The position numbers and the translations under genes were made by a program. This document shows positions 1 through 7,744 of a stretch of 64,000 nt of DNA, piece by piece. Source of the DNA: Phytohabitans houttuyneae (GTDB lineage Bacteria > Actinomycetota > Actinomycetes > Mycobacteriales > Micromonosporaceae); contig NZ_BLPF01000003.1 in the NCBI RefSeq assembly GCF_011764425.1, positions 372,001 through 436,000 of the forward strand, in the 5' to 3' direction. Numbering within the stretch: the stretch's first letter is position 1; every line of letters starts with the position of its first letter. Under the pieces are notes generated by a model. The model was not told the origin of the DNA. It searched no databases and saw only the letters and a list, made by a program, of their open reading frames with translations.

Positions 1-2
1 GC

Positions 3-242
3 GACCGCCACCTGTCGGTCGTCGTCGAGCTCGCGCCGAGCGTGGCGGCGACCCCGGACCGGCAGCGGGCCGCCGCCGAGTCGATCCGCGCCGAGCTGCT
101 GCGCCTGAACAGCGAGTTCGCCAACTACGTGCCGGCCGCCTTCCAGATGCCGCTGGTCGAGCTGCGCCCGGCCGGCGACCCCGAGCACTTCCCGCCGGGC
201 GTGAAGCACCGCTACACGCGCCCGACCGCACCGGGTCTTTGA
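3..242 (+). CDS. C-terminal end of a PaaK/F390-synthetase-like adenylate-forming enzyme (5' partial)
   Basis: The reading frame is open from the left edge of the window to a TGA at 240-242, so only the last 79 residues are present. The segment RLNSEFANYVP followed by PPGVKHRYTRP resembles the C-terminal subdomain of phenylacetate-CoA ligase / coenzyme F390 synthetase-type proteins, where a lysine in this small domain takes part in adenylation or thioester transfer. An internal GTG at 42 gives a shorter open frame, but the coding frame clearly continues upstream of it. The catalytic adenylate-binding core lies outside the window, so substrate cannot be inferred. The family assignment rests on a short segment and is moderate. 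Confidence 0.6.
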   Translation, partial: DRHLSVVVELAPSVAATPDRQRAAAESIRAELLRLNSEFANYVPAAFQMPLVELRPAGDPEHFPPGVKHRYTRPTAPGL

Positions 243-917
243 CCCGGTACGCCTCGACGCTGCGCGGCATCGAGGAGGCGGCGCGGCTCAACGGGGGCTG
301 GCGGTCGGCGTGCGGCGCTGACCACCGTGCGGATGGACTTCGTCGCGCTGGGCCGGGCCTGCCCGGCCGCCGTCGCGCCGTGGGGCCGTCCGAGCCCGCG
401 CTGGCCGCGCCCGCCTGATCGTGCGCGAGTCGACCGCACTCCCGCCGCGACGCTGGCCGGCACCACGGCGTCCTCACGTCAAGACCGCTGTCAGGATCGA
501 CGCGACGGCCGTCACCGTCGCGGCGCAAACCGTTGCCACAGCGGCGATCGCGGCACACATCACCATCACAATCCAGGCCGTCCGGTGCCCCTGGGGAGTG
601 GGTGTCTCGGTCATGGGAAACCACCATGGGGTACCGAGGTGGCGGGCCTAGAGGGCGCACGTGAACGGAAGGTGAACAGAGCCATCTGCCGGGGTGGCGC
701 AGAGCTGAGAGCCAGATTGATTTTGACTCCCGACGAGGCGGTCGGCTGGCAGCCCGATCCGCGGTTCATGCCGTGGCTCGGGCGTCCGTATGACCGCTTC
801 GATGCCCGGCGTATCCGTACCCAGGCCCGCGATCTGGACACCTTGCCGCTCAACCTCTTCCGGGTCTCCAGCGCCGGCCTCTACCTCAACGACTGTCACC
901 TCCTCTTCGCGTACGTC
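243..917. other. 675-bp stretch without a supportable gene; degraded sequence
   Basis: No start with a ribosome binding site and no frame with convincing protein character is visible. A long open frame (327-1004) crosses the stretch, but its first part reads as Arg/His-rich out-of-frame sequence. Around 720-900 the translation (residues such as GWQPDPRFMPWLGRPYDRF) looks more protein-like and may be a relic of an unrecognised gene. Confidence 0.5.
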
Positions 918-1004
918 CTCGTCATGAGCCTGCCGCTCGTCGCCGTCTTCGCGGTCGCCCAGCGCAGGATCATCTCAGGCATCACGAGCGGCGCCGTGAA
1001 GTAG
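918..1004 (+). pseudogene. 3' remnant of an ABC sugar permease (MalG type)
   Basis: The last 28 codons read LVMSLPLVAVFAVAQRR... and end GITSGAVK. This matches the standard C-terminus of carbohydrate ABC permeases, in which the last membrane helix is followed by QRRxVxGxTxGAVK. No permease sequence precedes it, so this is a remnant left by a deletion or rearrangement. It overlaps the 3' end of the convergent acetyltransferase gene by 30 bp. Confidence 0.55.
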
Positions 1005-1517
1005 CAGCACGGACGGGTCCGACCAGGCGTACCGCAGCCCGACGATGCGGCCGCCACCGGCCGGCTCGGCGACCTCACTGCCGACGCACTCACCCCCGCG
1101 CGCGGTGTAGAACGCCTGCGCGGCCGTGTTCTGTCGCAGGACCATGAGGTACAGCCGCTGGTGGGAGCCGCGGGCCAGCGCGGTCGCCGCCGAGCGGGCC
1201 ATCAGCCCGGTGCCCACGCCGCGGCGCTGCGCGTCCGGCAGCACATGCAGGTTGTCCAGCAGGGTGCCCCACACCGGGTCGCGGTCGAGGACCGTGTGGA
1301 CGAACCCGACGATCCGGCCGCCCGACTCGGCGACGACGGTCTCGTGCAGCGGGTGCGGCCTTGTCAGGCGCGCGGTCCAGACGGCGAGCCGGTCGTCGAA
1401 GACCTCCTCGTCGAGAAACGCGTCCGAGTAGGCGCCGCGGTAGTTGGTGCGCCAGCCTTCCGCGTGGATCGCCGCGATCGCCTCGATGTCGCGTACGCCC
1501 GCCCCCCGATACTCCAC
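975..1517 (-). CDS. GNAT-family N-acetyltransferase
   Basis: A 180-residue protein with the GCN5-related acetyltransferase fold, transferring acetyl from acetyl-CoA to an amine on an unknown substrate. The acetyl-CoA-binding motif A is visible as LHVLPDAQRRGVGTGL (Q/RxxGxG/A), followed by the alpha4/beta6 region with NTAAQAFYTARGG, typical of the RimI-like class. The start is placed at the GTG at 1517 (VEYRGAGVRDIEAIAAIH), where the conserved domain begins. An in-frame ATG at 1559 would add 14 non-conserved residues. The 3' end overlaps an opposing permease remnant. Substrate unknown. Confidence 0.8.
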   Translation of the reverse strand: MEYRGAGVRDIEAIAAIHAEGWRTNYRGAYSDAFLDEEVFDDRLAVWTARLTRPHPLHETVVAESGGRIVGFVHTVLDRDPVWGTLLDNLHVLPDAQRRGVGTGLMARSAATALARGSHQRLYLMVLRQNTAAQAFYTARGGECVGSEVAEPAGGGRIVGLRYAWSDPSVLLLHGAARDA

Positions 1518-1709
1518 GGCACCATGGGTACCGGCTCGTTGCGCCGATGGCCACCGCATTTCCCGCGAGCGTCCGGCAGATGATTGCCCGGGTCCGCGTC
1601 AGCGGCGGACCGTCGCTCCCGCCGGAGACCGCTGCGGTCGGCGGCTCGCCAGCGCTCGCCGAGATCCCCGACCTCCGCTGCCACCTCCGCGCGCCAAGGT
1701 CTTGCGGGT

Positions 1710-1757
1710 GATCGTGGACCGGGGCTGCCCCTGCAGGGGCGGTAAACGTTCACGATC
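1710..1757. promoter_or_regulatory. nested inverted repeats in a 376-bp intergenic stretch (1518-1893)
   Basis: An outer pair GATCGTG (1710-1716) / CACGATC (1751-1757) encloses a perfect 14-bp palindrome GCCCCTGCAGGGGC (1727-1740). The element lies downstream of the MFS exporter and upstream of the acetyltransferase, both on the minus strand. It could be an intrinsic terminator without a T tract or an operator for the acetyltransferase. The rest of 1518-1893 holds no gene I can support. Confidence 0.4.
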
Positions 1758-1893
1758 CGTGAGGGGCCGGCGCCGCGCGGCCCCGAGCGGAGCCAGCGCC
1801 CCGACCGTGACCGGCGGCGGACGGTGAGGCCCCGGGAGGAACGGTTCGGACCACGACGGGCGTCGCGGCAGCTCCCTGCTTGATCTGGATCTT

Positions 1894-3189
1894 TCAGGCG
1901 CCCGTCCTGGACGCGGCGCGGGCGGCCCACTCCTCGTCTGCCGCCTGCTTCCTGGCGAGCCCGTCGCGGCCGTCGTAGCGCAGGAAGGCGGGCAGCGCGG
2001 CGGCCAGCGCGAGCGTGCCGACCACGCAGAGGACGCCGCCGGAGATGATCGAGCCGCCGATGCCCATGTAGCGGGCGGCCACGCCGGAGCGGAGCTGGCC
2101 GAGCAGCGGCCCGGTGGCCCACGAGATCATCTCGATGCCGGCCAGGCGGCCGCGCAGGTGGTCGGGGATGGTCTGGTTCCAGATGGTCATCCGGAAGATG
2201 CCGGAGACCATGTCGGCGGCGCCGGCGAAGGCCAGGCAGAGCAGGGCCAGCCACAGCCAGTTGGCCAGCCCGAAGCCGATGATGCCCACGCCCCACAGGC
2301 CGGCGGCGATCACGACCATCAGGCCGTGCCGGTGCACCCGCCCGGTCCAGCCGGAGGTCACCGTCGCCAGCAGTGAGCCGACCGCGGGCGCCGCGTAGAG
2401 CAGGCCGAGCACCGCCGGGCCGCCCAGCTTGCCGGCCATGAACGGGTAGAGCGCCTGCGGCATCCCGAAGAACATCGCGTTGATGTCCACCAGGTACGTG
2501 CCGAGCAGTTCGGGCCGGCTGCGCGCGTAACGCAGGCCGGTGGCCACCGACCGCAGCGAGGGGCGCTCGGCGTCCGGTGGCGGTGGCACGGCCCGGACCA
2601 GAGCGAGGCAGACCAGCGAGAACGCGAACGTGGCGAGGTCGACCGCGTACACCCAGGCCATGTCGATCGAGGCGATCAGCAGGCCGGCGATGGCCGGGCC
2701 GGCGAGTTGGGCGATCTGCATGCGCAGGCCGTTGAGCGCGCTGGCCGCCGGTATCTGCTCGGGCGTGACCACCCGCGGGGTGAGCCCTTCCATCGCCGGC
2801 CGCTGGATGCCGTCGATGGCCGCGGTGAGCCCGGCGACCACGTAGAGCAGCCACAGGTGAGGGCTGTCCAGCAGCGCGTTGACCAGCAGCACGCCGCAGA
2901 GCGCGGTGAACGCGACCTCCGCGCCGAGGACCAGCGCGCGCCGGTCGAGGTAGTCGGCCAGCGCGCCGCCGACGAAGGCCATGAACAGCAGCGGTACAAG
3001 CTCGCAGACGCCGAGCAGGCCGACCAGCAGGGGGTCGTCGGTGAGCGCGTAGACCTGGAAGGGGATGGTCACGTAGGTGATGAAGGAGCCGAAGCCCGAC
3101 ACACCGCCGGCGGCGAACAGCAGCCGGTAGTCCCGCGAGGTGCGCAGCGGCGTGACGTCGAGCGCCATCCGGCGCAGCAGGCCCTTCAC
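1894..3189 (-). CDS. MFS exporter, EntS/MFS_3-like
   Basis: A 431-residue, 12-helix major facilitator protein of the enterobactin-exporter-like branch (MFS_3). The N-terminus DVTPLRTSRDYRLLFAAGGVSGFGS and the first-loop GGALADYLDRR motif (GxLaDrxdRR) are typical of this branch, as is the central loop before helix 7 ending in LRYARSRPELL. It should be a proton-driven efflux pump for a hydrophobic compound or siderophore. The cargo is not predictable because no biosynthetic genes adjoin it. Start choice is uncertain: GTG at 3189 gives the full length, while ATG at 3168 (MALDVTPLRTS) fits the family boundary better. Confidence 0.87.
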   Translation of the reverse strand: MKGLLRRMALDVTPLRTSRDYRLLFAAGGVSGFGSFITYVTIPFQVYALTDDPLLVGLLGVCELVPLLFMAFVGGALADYLDRRALVLGAEVAFTALCGVLLVNALLDSPHLWLLYVVAGLTAAIDGIQRPAMEGLTPRVVTPEQIPAASALNGLRMQIAQLAGPAIAGLLIASIDMAWVYAVDLATFAFSLVCLALVRAVPPPPDAERPSLRSVATGLRYARSRPELLGTYLVDINAMFFGMPQALYPFMAGKLGGPAVLGLLYAAPAVGSLLATVTSGWTGRVHRHGLMVVIAAGLWGVGIIGFGLANWLWLALLCLAFAGAADMVSGIFRMTIWNQTIPDHLRGRLAGIEMISWATGPLLGQLRSGVAARYMGIGGSIISGGVLCVVGTLALAAALPAFLRYDGRDGLARKQAADEEWAARAASRTGA

Positions 3190-3206
3190 GAGTCAAGATC
3201 GTGCAC

Positions 3207-3224
3207 GACCGGCGGGAACCGGTC
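3207..3224. promoter_or_regulatory. possible operator between divergent genes
   Basis: GACCGG (3207-3212) and CCGGTC (3219-3224) form a 6-bp inverted repeat with a 6-nt spacer, just upstream of the MFS exporter and within the divergent 97-bp region shared with the DUF4190 gene. No regulator gene is adjacent, so the assignment is weak. Confidence 0.25.
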
Positions 3225-3286
3225 GAATGTGTTTCCCCGATCGTGGGTACATGGGTGGCCATCAACGTCGATGGTCCGGAGGAATC

Positions 3287-3550
3287 ATGGCAACGCACGC
3301 GAACCCGCCGGCTTCGCAGGCGGGCACGGTGGGCAGCACAAACGTGATGGCGGTCCTCGCCCTGATCTTCGCCTTCGTCTTCTCGCCGCTGGGCATCGTG
3401 TTCGGCGCGATCGCGAAGCGGCAGATCCGCGACACCGGCCAGGAAGGCATGGGCCTGGCGAAGGCGGGCTTCTGGCTGGGCATCGCGTTCACCGCGCTGG
3501 GCGTGCTCTGGTTCGTCTTCGTGTTCGTGCTGGCGCTGTCGCAGAGCTGA
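3287..3550 (+). CDS. DUF4190-domain small membrane protein
   Basis: An 87-residue protein beginning at ATG 3287 behind a good ribosome binding site (GGAGGAATC). Two predicted transmembrane helices flank the conserved basic loop FGAIAKRQIRDTGQEG, the hallmark of DUF4190 (helix, GxIAxxqIrrtgq.GxGLA, helix). Members are abundant in actinobacteria and of unknown function; many carry Pro/Gly-rich N-termini, as here in short form. A longer open frame to 3140 has no matching signal. The last 33 bp are the first copy of a tandem repeat that continues past the stop codon. Confidence 0.8.
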   Translation: MATHANPPASQAGTVGSTNVMAVLALIFAFVFSPLGIVFGAIAKRQIRDTGQEGMGLAKAGFWLGIAFTALGVLWFVFVFVLALSQS

Positions 3551-3633
3551 GCCGCGGTTCGTGTTCGCCTTGACGCTGTCGCGGAGCTGAGCCGGTTCGT
3601 GTTCGTCCTGGCGCTGTCGCGGAGCTGAGCCGG
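3518..3633 (+). repeat. three 38-40 bp tandem copies spanning the end of the DUF4190 gene
   Basis: Copies start at 3518, 3558 and 3596 and share TTCGTGTTCG, a variable T/C-rich stretch, GCTGTCGC(A/G)GAGCTGAGCCG. The first copy encodes the last codons and stop of the DUF4190 gene; the other two are non-coding duplications reaching to 14 bp before the NUDIX start. Confidence 0.85.
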
Positions 3634-3646
3634 TTAGCCTCCCCTG

Positions 3647-4129
3647 GTGAGCTCGCCGGGGGAGGACTACACCGCCGCGCTGCCGCGTAAACGGATGGCT
3701 TCGGCCGTCCTGCTCCGCGACGGCGGCGACCGGACCCTGCTGGTGGAGCCGGCGTACAAGGACGACTGGGAGCTGCCCGGTGGTGCCGTGGACGCCGACG
3801 AGTCGCCGTACGACGCGGCAGTGCGCGAGCTGAAGGAAGAGCTCGACCTGACGGTCACGCCCGGCCGGCTGCTGGTGGTGGACTGGGTGCCGCCGCGCGC
3901 CGGCCGGACCGAGGGGGTCATGTTCGTCTACGACGGCGGTCTCCTCGACCCGACCGATGCCGCGGGGATCCGCCTGCCCGCCGATGAGCTGCGCGGCTGG
4001 GCGTGGTCGACGCCGCCCGAGGCGCGGCAGCGGCTCTCACCGCTGCTGGCTCGGCGGGCCGCCGCGGCGCTGGACGCGGTGGCCGGTGGCGTCACCGCAT
4101 ACCTGGAGAACGGAAACCGCGTCGCCTGA
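3647..4129 (+). CDS. NUDIX hydrolase
   Basis: A 160-residue hydrolase of nucleoside-diphosphate-linked compounds. The Nudix box spans residues 46-68 in the order G46-x5-E52-x7-R60-E61-x-x-E64-E65, with the metal-binding REx2EE core intact; the usual glycine near its end is an aspartate, which occurs in many members. The preceding DDWELPGG is the standard entry into the box. The GTG at 3647 is the only start that keeps the N-terminal strand; it lies 14 bp past a tandem repeat. The gene converges on the CGNR regulator. Substrate unknown. Confidence 0.88.
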   Translation: MSSPGEDYTAALPRKRMASAVLLRDGGDRTLLVEPAYKDDWELPGGAVDADESPYDAAVRELKEELDLTVTPGRLLVVDWVPPRAGRTEGVMFVYDGGLLDPTDAAGIRLPADELRGWAWSTPPEARQRLSPLLARRAAAALDAVAGGVTAYLENGNRVA

Positions 4130-4144
4130 ACGATCCGGTGTATT

Positions 4145-4768
4145 TCAGCGTGCCCGGGGCGGCTGCCGCCTGCGCGCCGCCCGGCGGCGGTCGGTCTGGC
4201 GGCGAAACTTGACCTCGTTGCCGCAGCCCTCCATCTCGCACCAGCGGCGGCTGTTGTTCTTCGTCGTGTCGACGAACAGGCCCGCGCAGCCTTCCTCCGC
4301 GGCGCAGGTCTTCACGCGGTGCAGGGGGCCGTGGGTGGCCAGCTCGACCGCGGACGCCGCGACCGCCCAGGCCGGCTGGTCGAGGTGTGCGTCGGCCCAG
4401 GTCCAGGCCGGCGGCTCGCGGGTCCAGTCCAGCTCGGCGTGGCGGATGCCGTCGGCGTAGCGGTCGTGGATGGCGGCGAGGTCGTCCGCCGGCGGCGGCA
4501 GTGCGCGGGCCGCGTGGTGAAAGGTGCGGAACACGCCCTCGCGCAGGTGGATGGCGCGGTCCAGCGCCGCGGCCGCCGCCCGGGGCTTCGCGTCGGCCAG
4601 CTCGCCCAGCCGCGCGGCGCGCTCCTCGTCCAGGACGCCGGTGTCGGCGCCCCACCACAGCAGCTCCCCGTAGGTGTGGAGGTGCTCTTCGGGCGCCGCC
4701 GCCGCGCGTGCTTCCACGATGTTTGCGAAGTCGAGGCAGAGCCAGCCACCCCAACGACTCGTCAGCAC
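4145..4768 (-). CDS. CGNR zinc-finger / ABATE-domain transcriptional regulator
   Basis: A 207-residue protein with the N-terminal ABATE (DUF1470) domain, a putative stress or ligand sensor, opening with RWGGWLCLDFAN, and a C-terminal CGNR zinc finger. The finger shows C..EEGCAGLFVD followed by RRWCEMEGCGNEVKFRR, with four cysteines plus the CGN signature, expected to bind DNA. The start is set at GTG 4768, which sits 4 nt after GGAGGT; a longer frame to 4870 lacks a signal. It is divergent from a small basic protein gene at 4869, which may be its target. Confidence 0.87.
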   Translation of the reverse strand: MLTSRWGGWLCLDFANIVEARAAAAPEEHLHTYGELLWWGADTGVLDEERAARLGELADAKPRAAAAALDRAIHLREGVFRTFHHAARALPPPADDLAAIHDRYADGIRHAELDWTREPPAWTWADAHLDQPAWAVAASAVELATHGPLHRVKTCAAEEGCAGLFVDTTKNNSRRWCEMEGCGNEVKFRRQTDRRRAARRRQPPRAR

Positions 4769-4868
4769 CGCTACCTCCAACCGCTGAAAGATGTTTTGTC
4801 GGTGGCGCGACGGGTACGCCACTACCATAATGAGTTTAGCTGGTGGCACGAGAGAGGAGATCGTCATC

Positions 4869-5042
4869 ATGTTGCCTGAGGTGGCCTTTGCCCGGCTGGC
4901 GCTTGGAATGTCCAGCGATGCCGCACACTCCGCCCTGCCCGGCGCCCCGACGGTCGCCGACCGACCCCCGCCGCGCCGGCGCGTGCGGCGCCGGGCCGCG
5001 CTGACCCTGCACCGCCTGGCGGACCGGCTCCAGCCCGCCTGA
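4869..5042 (+). CDS. small basic hypothetical protein divergent from the CGNR regulator
   Basis: A 57-residue protein from ATG 4869, preceded by GAGAGGAGA 8 nt upstream. It has a hydrophobic N-terminal stretch (MLPEVAFARLALGM), a Pro-rich middle and an Arg-rich tail ending TLHRLADRLQPA. I do not recognise a family with certainty. Short proteins with this RLADRL-type tail are common beside regulators in actinomycetes. The divergent arrangement with 100 bp between starts suggests control by the CGNR protein. Confidence 0.5.
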   Translation: MLPEVAFARLALGMSSDAAHSALPGAPTVADRPPPRRRVRRRAALTLHRLADRLQPA

Positions 5043-5238
5043 CCCGCCGGGCCGTCGCTTTGACCCGCCTGCCGCGCCCGGCCGGGGGTCGCTGGTCAGG
5101 GCTGGCTGGAGCCTGTCTGGCCAGCCCGGGCGTCGCCTGGCCCGCCTGCCGCGCCCGGGCTGGAGGTCGTCCTGCCGCCGTCACGGGGACCGGCCGCGAC
5201 CGTGCGAGCCCACGGTCGGAGATCCGGCGCGGTCGGCG
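5043..5238. repeat. intergenic G/C-rich stretch with a duplicated motif
   Basis: The motif CCCGCCTGCCGCGCCCGG occurs near 5063 and again near 5140, each followed by GGxxGG and GGTCG-type sequence. No gene or clear terminator is visible between the convergent small protein and the LacI-type gene. Confidence 0.5.
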
Positions 5239-6270
5239 TCAGGGGCGGGTGCTGGTGCGGTGCACGATGGACCACGGCGCGGTCCGGGACGGCGGCTTCT
5301 CGCCGAGCGCGGCCTGCGCGCACGCCGCGCCCTGCTCGCGCAGCGACTGCGCGACGGTGGTCAGCCCGAGCTGCGCCGCGACCGCCGCGTCGTCCCAGCC
5401 GGTCACGGCCAGGTCGCCGGGGATGGCGCGGCCGGCCGTGCGGGCGGCCCGGATGACGCCGGCCGCCTGCTGGTCGCCCATCGCGGCGATCGCGTCGGGC
5501 GGGTCGGCCGAGGTCAGCAGGGTCGCGGCCATCCGCTCGGCCTCGGCGGCGTCGTTGTGCGCGCACACCGCGACCGGCACGTCGCGCCAGGCGATGCCCG
5601 CGGCCTCGGCCGCCTGCCGGTAGCCGGCCAGGCGCTCGCGGGTCACCGGAAACAGGGGCTCGGGCAGGTCGGCGCCGGGCAGCACGCCGCTGAACCTGTC
5701 GCGCGACAGCGGAAAGCTCACCACGGCCGGGCGCCGCGCGTCCTTGAACGCGGCCGCGCCCACCGCGGCGGCCGCCGCGCGGTTGTCGATGGTCACCAGG
5801 CCCATCCCGCGGACCGACGGTCCACCGTGGATCACCGCGGGCCGCTTCAGCGCCTGGATGGCCGGGAGGATCGGGTCGTCGTCCGATGTGGTCCAGACGA
5901 TGAACCCGTCCACCGCGGCATCGGTGATCCGCTGGATGTCGTCGGCGGCGCCGGTGATCGGCAGGATGGTCATGCCGAAGCCCCGGTCCGCGCAGACGTC
6001 GGCGATCCCGGCCATGAACGACACCGCCTCGGGGTCGTCGAAGGCGTAGCTGAGGTGCTCGCCGAGCACGACGCCGACCGTGCGGGTGCTGCCGCGGCGC
6101 AGGGACCGGGCGCTGGCGTCGGGTCCGGCGTACCCGAGCTGGGCCGCCGCCGCGAGCACCTTGGAGCGGGCCTGGTCGGAGACCCGGCCGGGCCGGTTGT
6201 ACGTGTACGACGCGGTCATCACCGACACCCCGGCCAGCTCGGCCACCTGCGCCAGGGTCACCCGCTTCAC
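5239..6270 (-). CDS. LacI-family transcriptional repressor
   Basis: A 343-residue repressor. Residues 1-50 form the LacI helix-turn-helix and hinge: VTLAQVAELAGVSVMTASY, then the ARSLRRGSTRTVGVV linker. A periplasmic-binding-protein-like sensor domain follows (residues 60-330) with GFIVWTTSDDDP and AVTGWDDAAVA, the usual FDD-type motif changed to WDD. It starts at GTG 6270. The gene is divergent from an MFS transporter, and a perfect inverted repeat lies between the two starts. The simplest model is autorepression plus control of the transporter, relieved by a small ligand. The recognition position YTYNRPGRVSD is unusual for the family (normally SxVLNxxxxVS). Confidence 0.9.
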   Translation of the reverse strand: MKRVTLAQVAELAGVSVMTASYTYNRPGRVSDQARSKVLAAAAQLGYAGPDASARSLRRGSTRTVGVVLGEHLSYAFDDPEAVSFMAGIADVCADRGFGMTILPITGAADDIQRITDAAVDGFIVWTTSDDDPILPAIQALKRPAVIHGGPSVRGMGLVTIDNRAAAAAVGAAAFKDARRPAVVSFPLSRDRFSGVLPGADLPEPLFPVTRERLAGYRQAAEAAGIAWRDVPVAVCAHNDAAEAERMAATLLTSADPPDAIAAMGDQQAAGVIRAARTAGRAIPGDLAVTGWDDAAVAAQLGLTTVAQSLREQGAACAQAALGEKPPSRTAPWSIVHRTSTRP

Positions 6271-6284
6271 GATGCCACCATAGT

Positions 6285-6302
6285 CTGTGTATCGTTACAC
6301 AG
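6285..6302. promoter_or_regulatory. operator of the divergent LacI/MFS pair
   Basis: A perfect inverted repeat, CTGTGTA (6285-6291), TCGT, TACACAG (6296-6302). It ends 1 bp before the transporter start (6304) and 14 bp from the repressor start (6270), so a bound dimer would block initiation on both strands. Both genes have very short or no leaders. Confidence 0.7.
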
Positions 6303-6303
6303 C

Positions 6304-7587
6304 ATGACGCGCATGGTCGTCTCGGCGTACGTGGCGTTCGCCGCCTTCGGCTCCTTCTGGGGCGTGTGGGGCGCCTCCGTGCCCCGGGTCCAGCAGCAGG
6401 CCGGCATCGGCGACGGCCAGCTCGGATTCGCGCTGCTGTTCATCGGCGCCGGCGCCCTGCCCGCGATGCTGCTTGCCGGGCGGGCCCTGGACCGCTGGGG
6501 CCTCACGGTCGCGGCCGCGGCCATCGGCGCCCTCGGCGTGGCCGGCGCGGCACTCGCGTTCACCGCGGTCGGCCTGGCCAGCCTCTGCGCCGGGCTCGCG
6601 CTCGTCGGCGCCACCAGCGGCGCGGCCGACGTGGCCATGAACGCGGTCGCCGGACGCGCCGAGGCCGCCGCCGGCCGGCCGGTCATCACCCGCGCCCACG
6701 GCGTCTTCTCCAGCCTCGTGGTCGTCGCCAGCCTCGCCACCGGCCTGGCGTCGGCCGCCGCGCTGCCCCTGGCCCTCCCGTTCGCCGCCGTGGCCGCCGT
6801 CTCGCTGCTGGCCGCCGGAGCCCTGCGCAAGACCCTGCCCGCCGGTGCCGCGCTGCGCGAGACCCTGCCCGCCGGCGTCGCCGTGCGCGAGACCCTGCCA
6901 GCCGGCGGGACCGCCGAGCGGCGCGAGGGCGACGCGCCACCGGCTGGGCGCTGGATCGTCCCGCTGCTGCTCGTCGGCGTGCTGGGCGCGCTCGCGTTCG
7001 CCAGCGAAAACGCGCACCAGAGCTGGAGCGCCGTCTTCGCGCACCAGGTACTGCACGCCGGCACCGGGCTCAGCGCCGTCGCGCCCGCGGTGTTCGCGGG
7101 TACCGTCGCGGTCACCAGGTTCGCCGTCGGCGGCCTGGGCGCCGCGCGTGCCCGTACCGTGCTGCTGGCCGGTGCCCTGGCCGCGGCGGCGGGCGCGCTC
7201 GTGATCGCGGCCGCGCCCACCCTGCTCATCGCGGCCCTGGGCCTCGCGGTGGCCGCGGCCGGCACCGCCGTGCTCTTTCCCACGCTCGTCGGCATCGTCT
7301 CGCGCGGCGTCGAGGAGTCCCACCGCGGCCGCGCCACCTCGATCGTCACCACCGTCTCGTACCTGGGCTTCCTCGCCGGGCCGGTCTACGTTGGACTGTG
7401 GTCCGACGCGGTCGGGCTGCGCGGCGCCATGCTCGCCGTCGCCGCGCTCGGCGCCGGACTTGCCCTCCTCACACCGCCGCTGCTGCGGCTGAGCGGCAGC
7501 GCGGCCGCCCATAGTCCGGCGGATGACCGTCGATGCGCGGTTGTGGTACAAGGGTCAGATGGCTTCGGACCCGCACGGGAGCGATGA
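6304..7587 (+). CDS. MFS transporter (YbjJ-like)
   Basis: A 427-residue, 12-helix transporter. The start ATG 6304 lies immediately after the operator palindrome and the transcript may be leaderless; ATG 6313 is an alternative. Conserved pieces include FGSFWGVWGASVPRVQ, the loop 2-3 segment LAGRALDRWG, and MNAVAGRAEAAAGRPV, which recall the YbjJ-like branch. The cytoplasmic loop between the two six-helix halves (residues 173-202) carries three tandem 10-residue repeats of the type ALRETLPAG. The 3' end overlaps the following small gene by 29 bp. Control by the divergent LacI protein is very likely; the substrate, perhaps a sugar-like ligand, is unknown. Confidence 0.85.
   Translation: MTRMVVSAYVAFAAFGSFWGVWGASVPRVQQQAGIGDGQLGFALLFIGAGALPAMLLAGRALDRWGLTVAAAAIGALGVAGAALAFTAVGLASLCAGLALVGATSGAADVAMNAVAGRAEAAAGRPVITRAHGVFSSLVVVASLATGLASAAALPLALPFAAVAAVSLLAAGALRKTLPAGAALRETLPAGVAVRETLPAGGTAERREGDAPPAGRWIVPLLLVGVLGALAFASENAHQSWSAVFAHQVLHAGTGLSAVAPAVFAGTVAVTRFAVGGLGAARARTVLLAGALAAAAGALVIAAAPTLLIAALGLAVAAAGTAVLFPTLVGIVSRGVEESHRGRATSIVTTVSYLGFLAGPVYVGLWSDAVGLRGAMLAVAALGAGLALLTPPLLRLSGSAAAHSPADDRRCAVVVQGSDGFGPARER
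6820..6909 (+). repeat. three 30-bp tandem repeats inside the MFS gene
   Basis: Copies at 6820-6849, 6850-6879 and 6880-6909 encode A(L/V)R(K/E)TLPAG plus one residue each. They lie in the central cytoplasmic loop, where length variation is tolerated, and keep the frame. Confidence 0.9.
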
Positions 7588-7738
7588 CGCCGCCGCCGAC
7601 GGCGATGACGAGTGGACGGACGCCGACGCCGACGCCGACCTGGGGACGTTCCGCGGGGTGGTCCTCAACGACACCGGTCCGGTGCGGACCGTGTCCCAGC
7701 CACCGCCCGGGCCGGCCCAGCCTCCGGCCGGGTCCTGA
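7559..7738 (+). CDS. small acidic hypothetical protein
   Basis: A 59-residue protein from ATG 7559 (MASDPHGSDDAAADGDD). It has an Asp-rich N-terminus, then GTFRGVVLNDTGPV and a Pro-rich tail. The start overlaps the end of the MFS gene, and 6 bp separate its stop from the next gene, so it is probably co-translated with the DUF6338 protein. No family recognised. An earlier ATG at 7523 adds 12 residues without improving the ribosome binding site. Confidence 0.5.
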   Translation: MASDPHGSDDAAADGDDEWTDADADADLGTFRGVVLNDTGPVRTVSQPPPGPAQPPAGS

Positions 7739-7744
7739 CCGGTC

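Noticed and set aside
327-917. A 225-codon open frame at the left end as a gene
   Set aside because: Only its last 28 codons look like protein (ABC permease end); the rest is Arg/His-rich without a start signal.
1364-3298. A 644-codon minus-strand open frame overlapping the MFS exporter
   Set aside because: Out-of-frame reading of the exporter gene; low-complexity Arg-rich translation.
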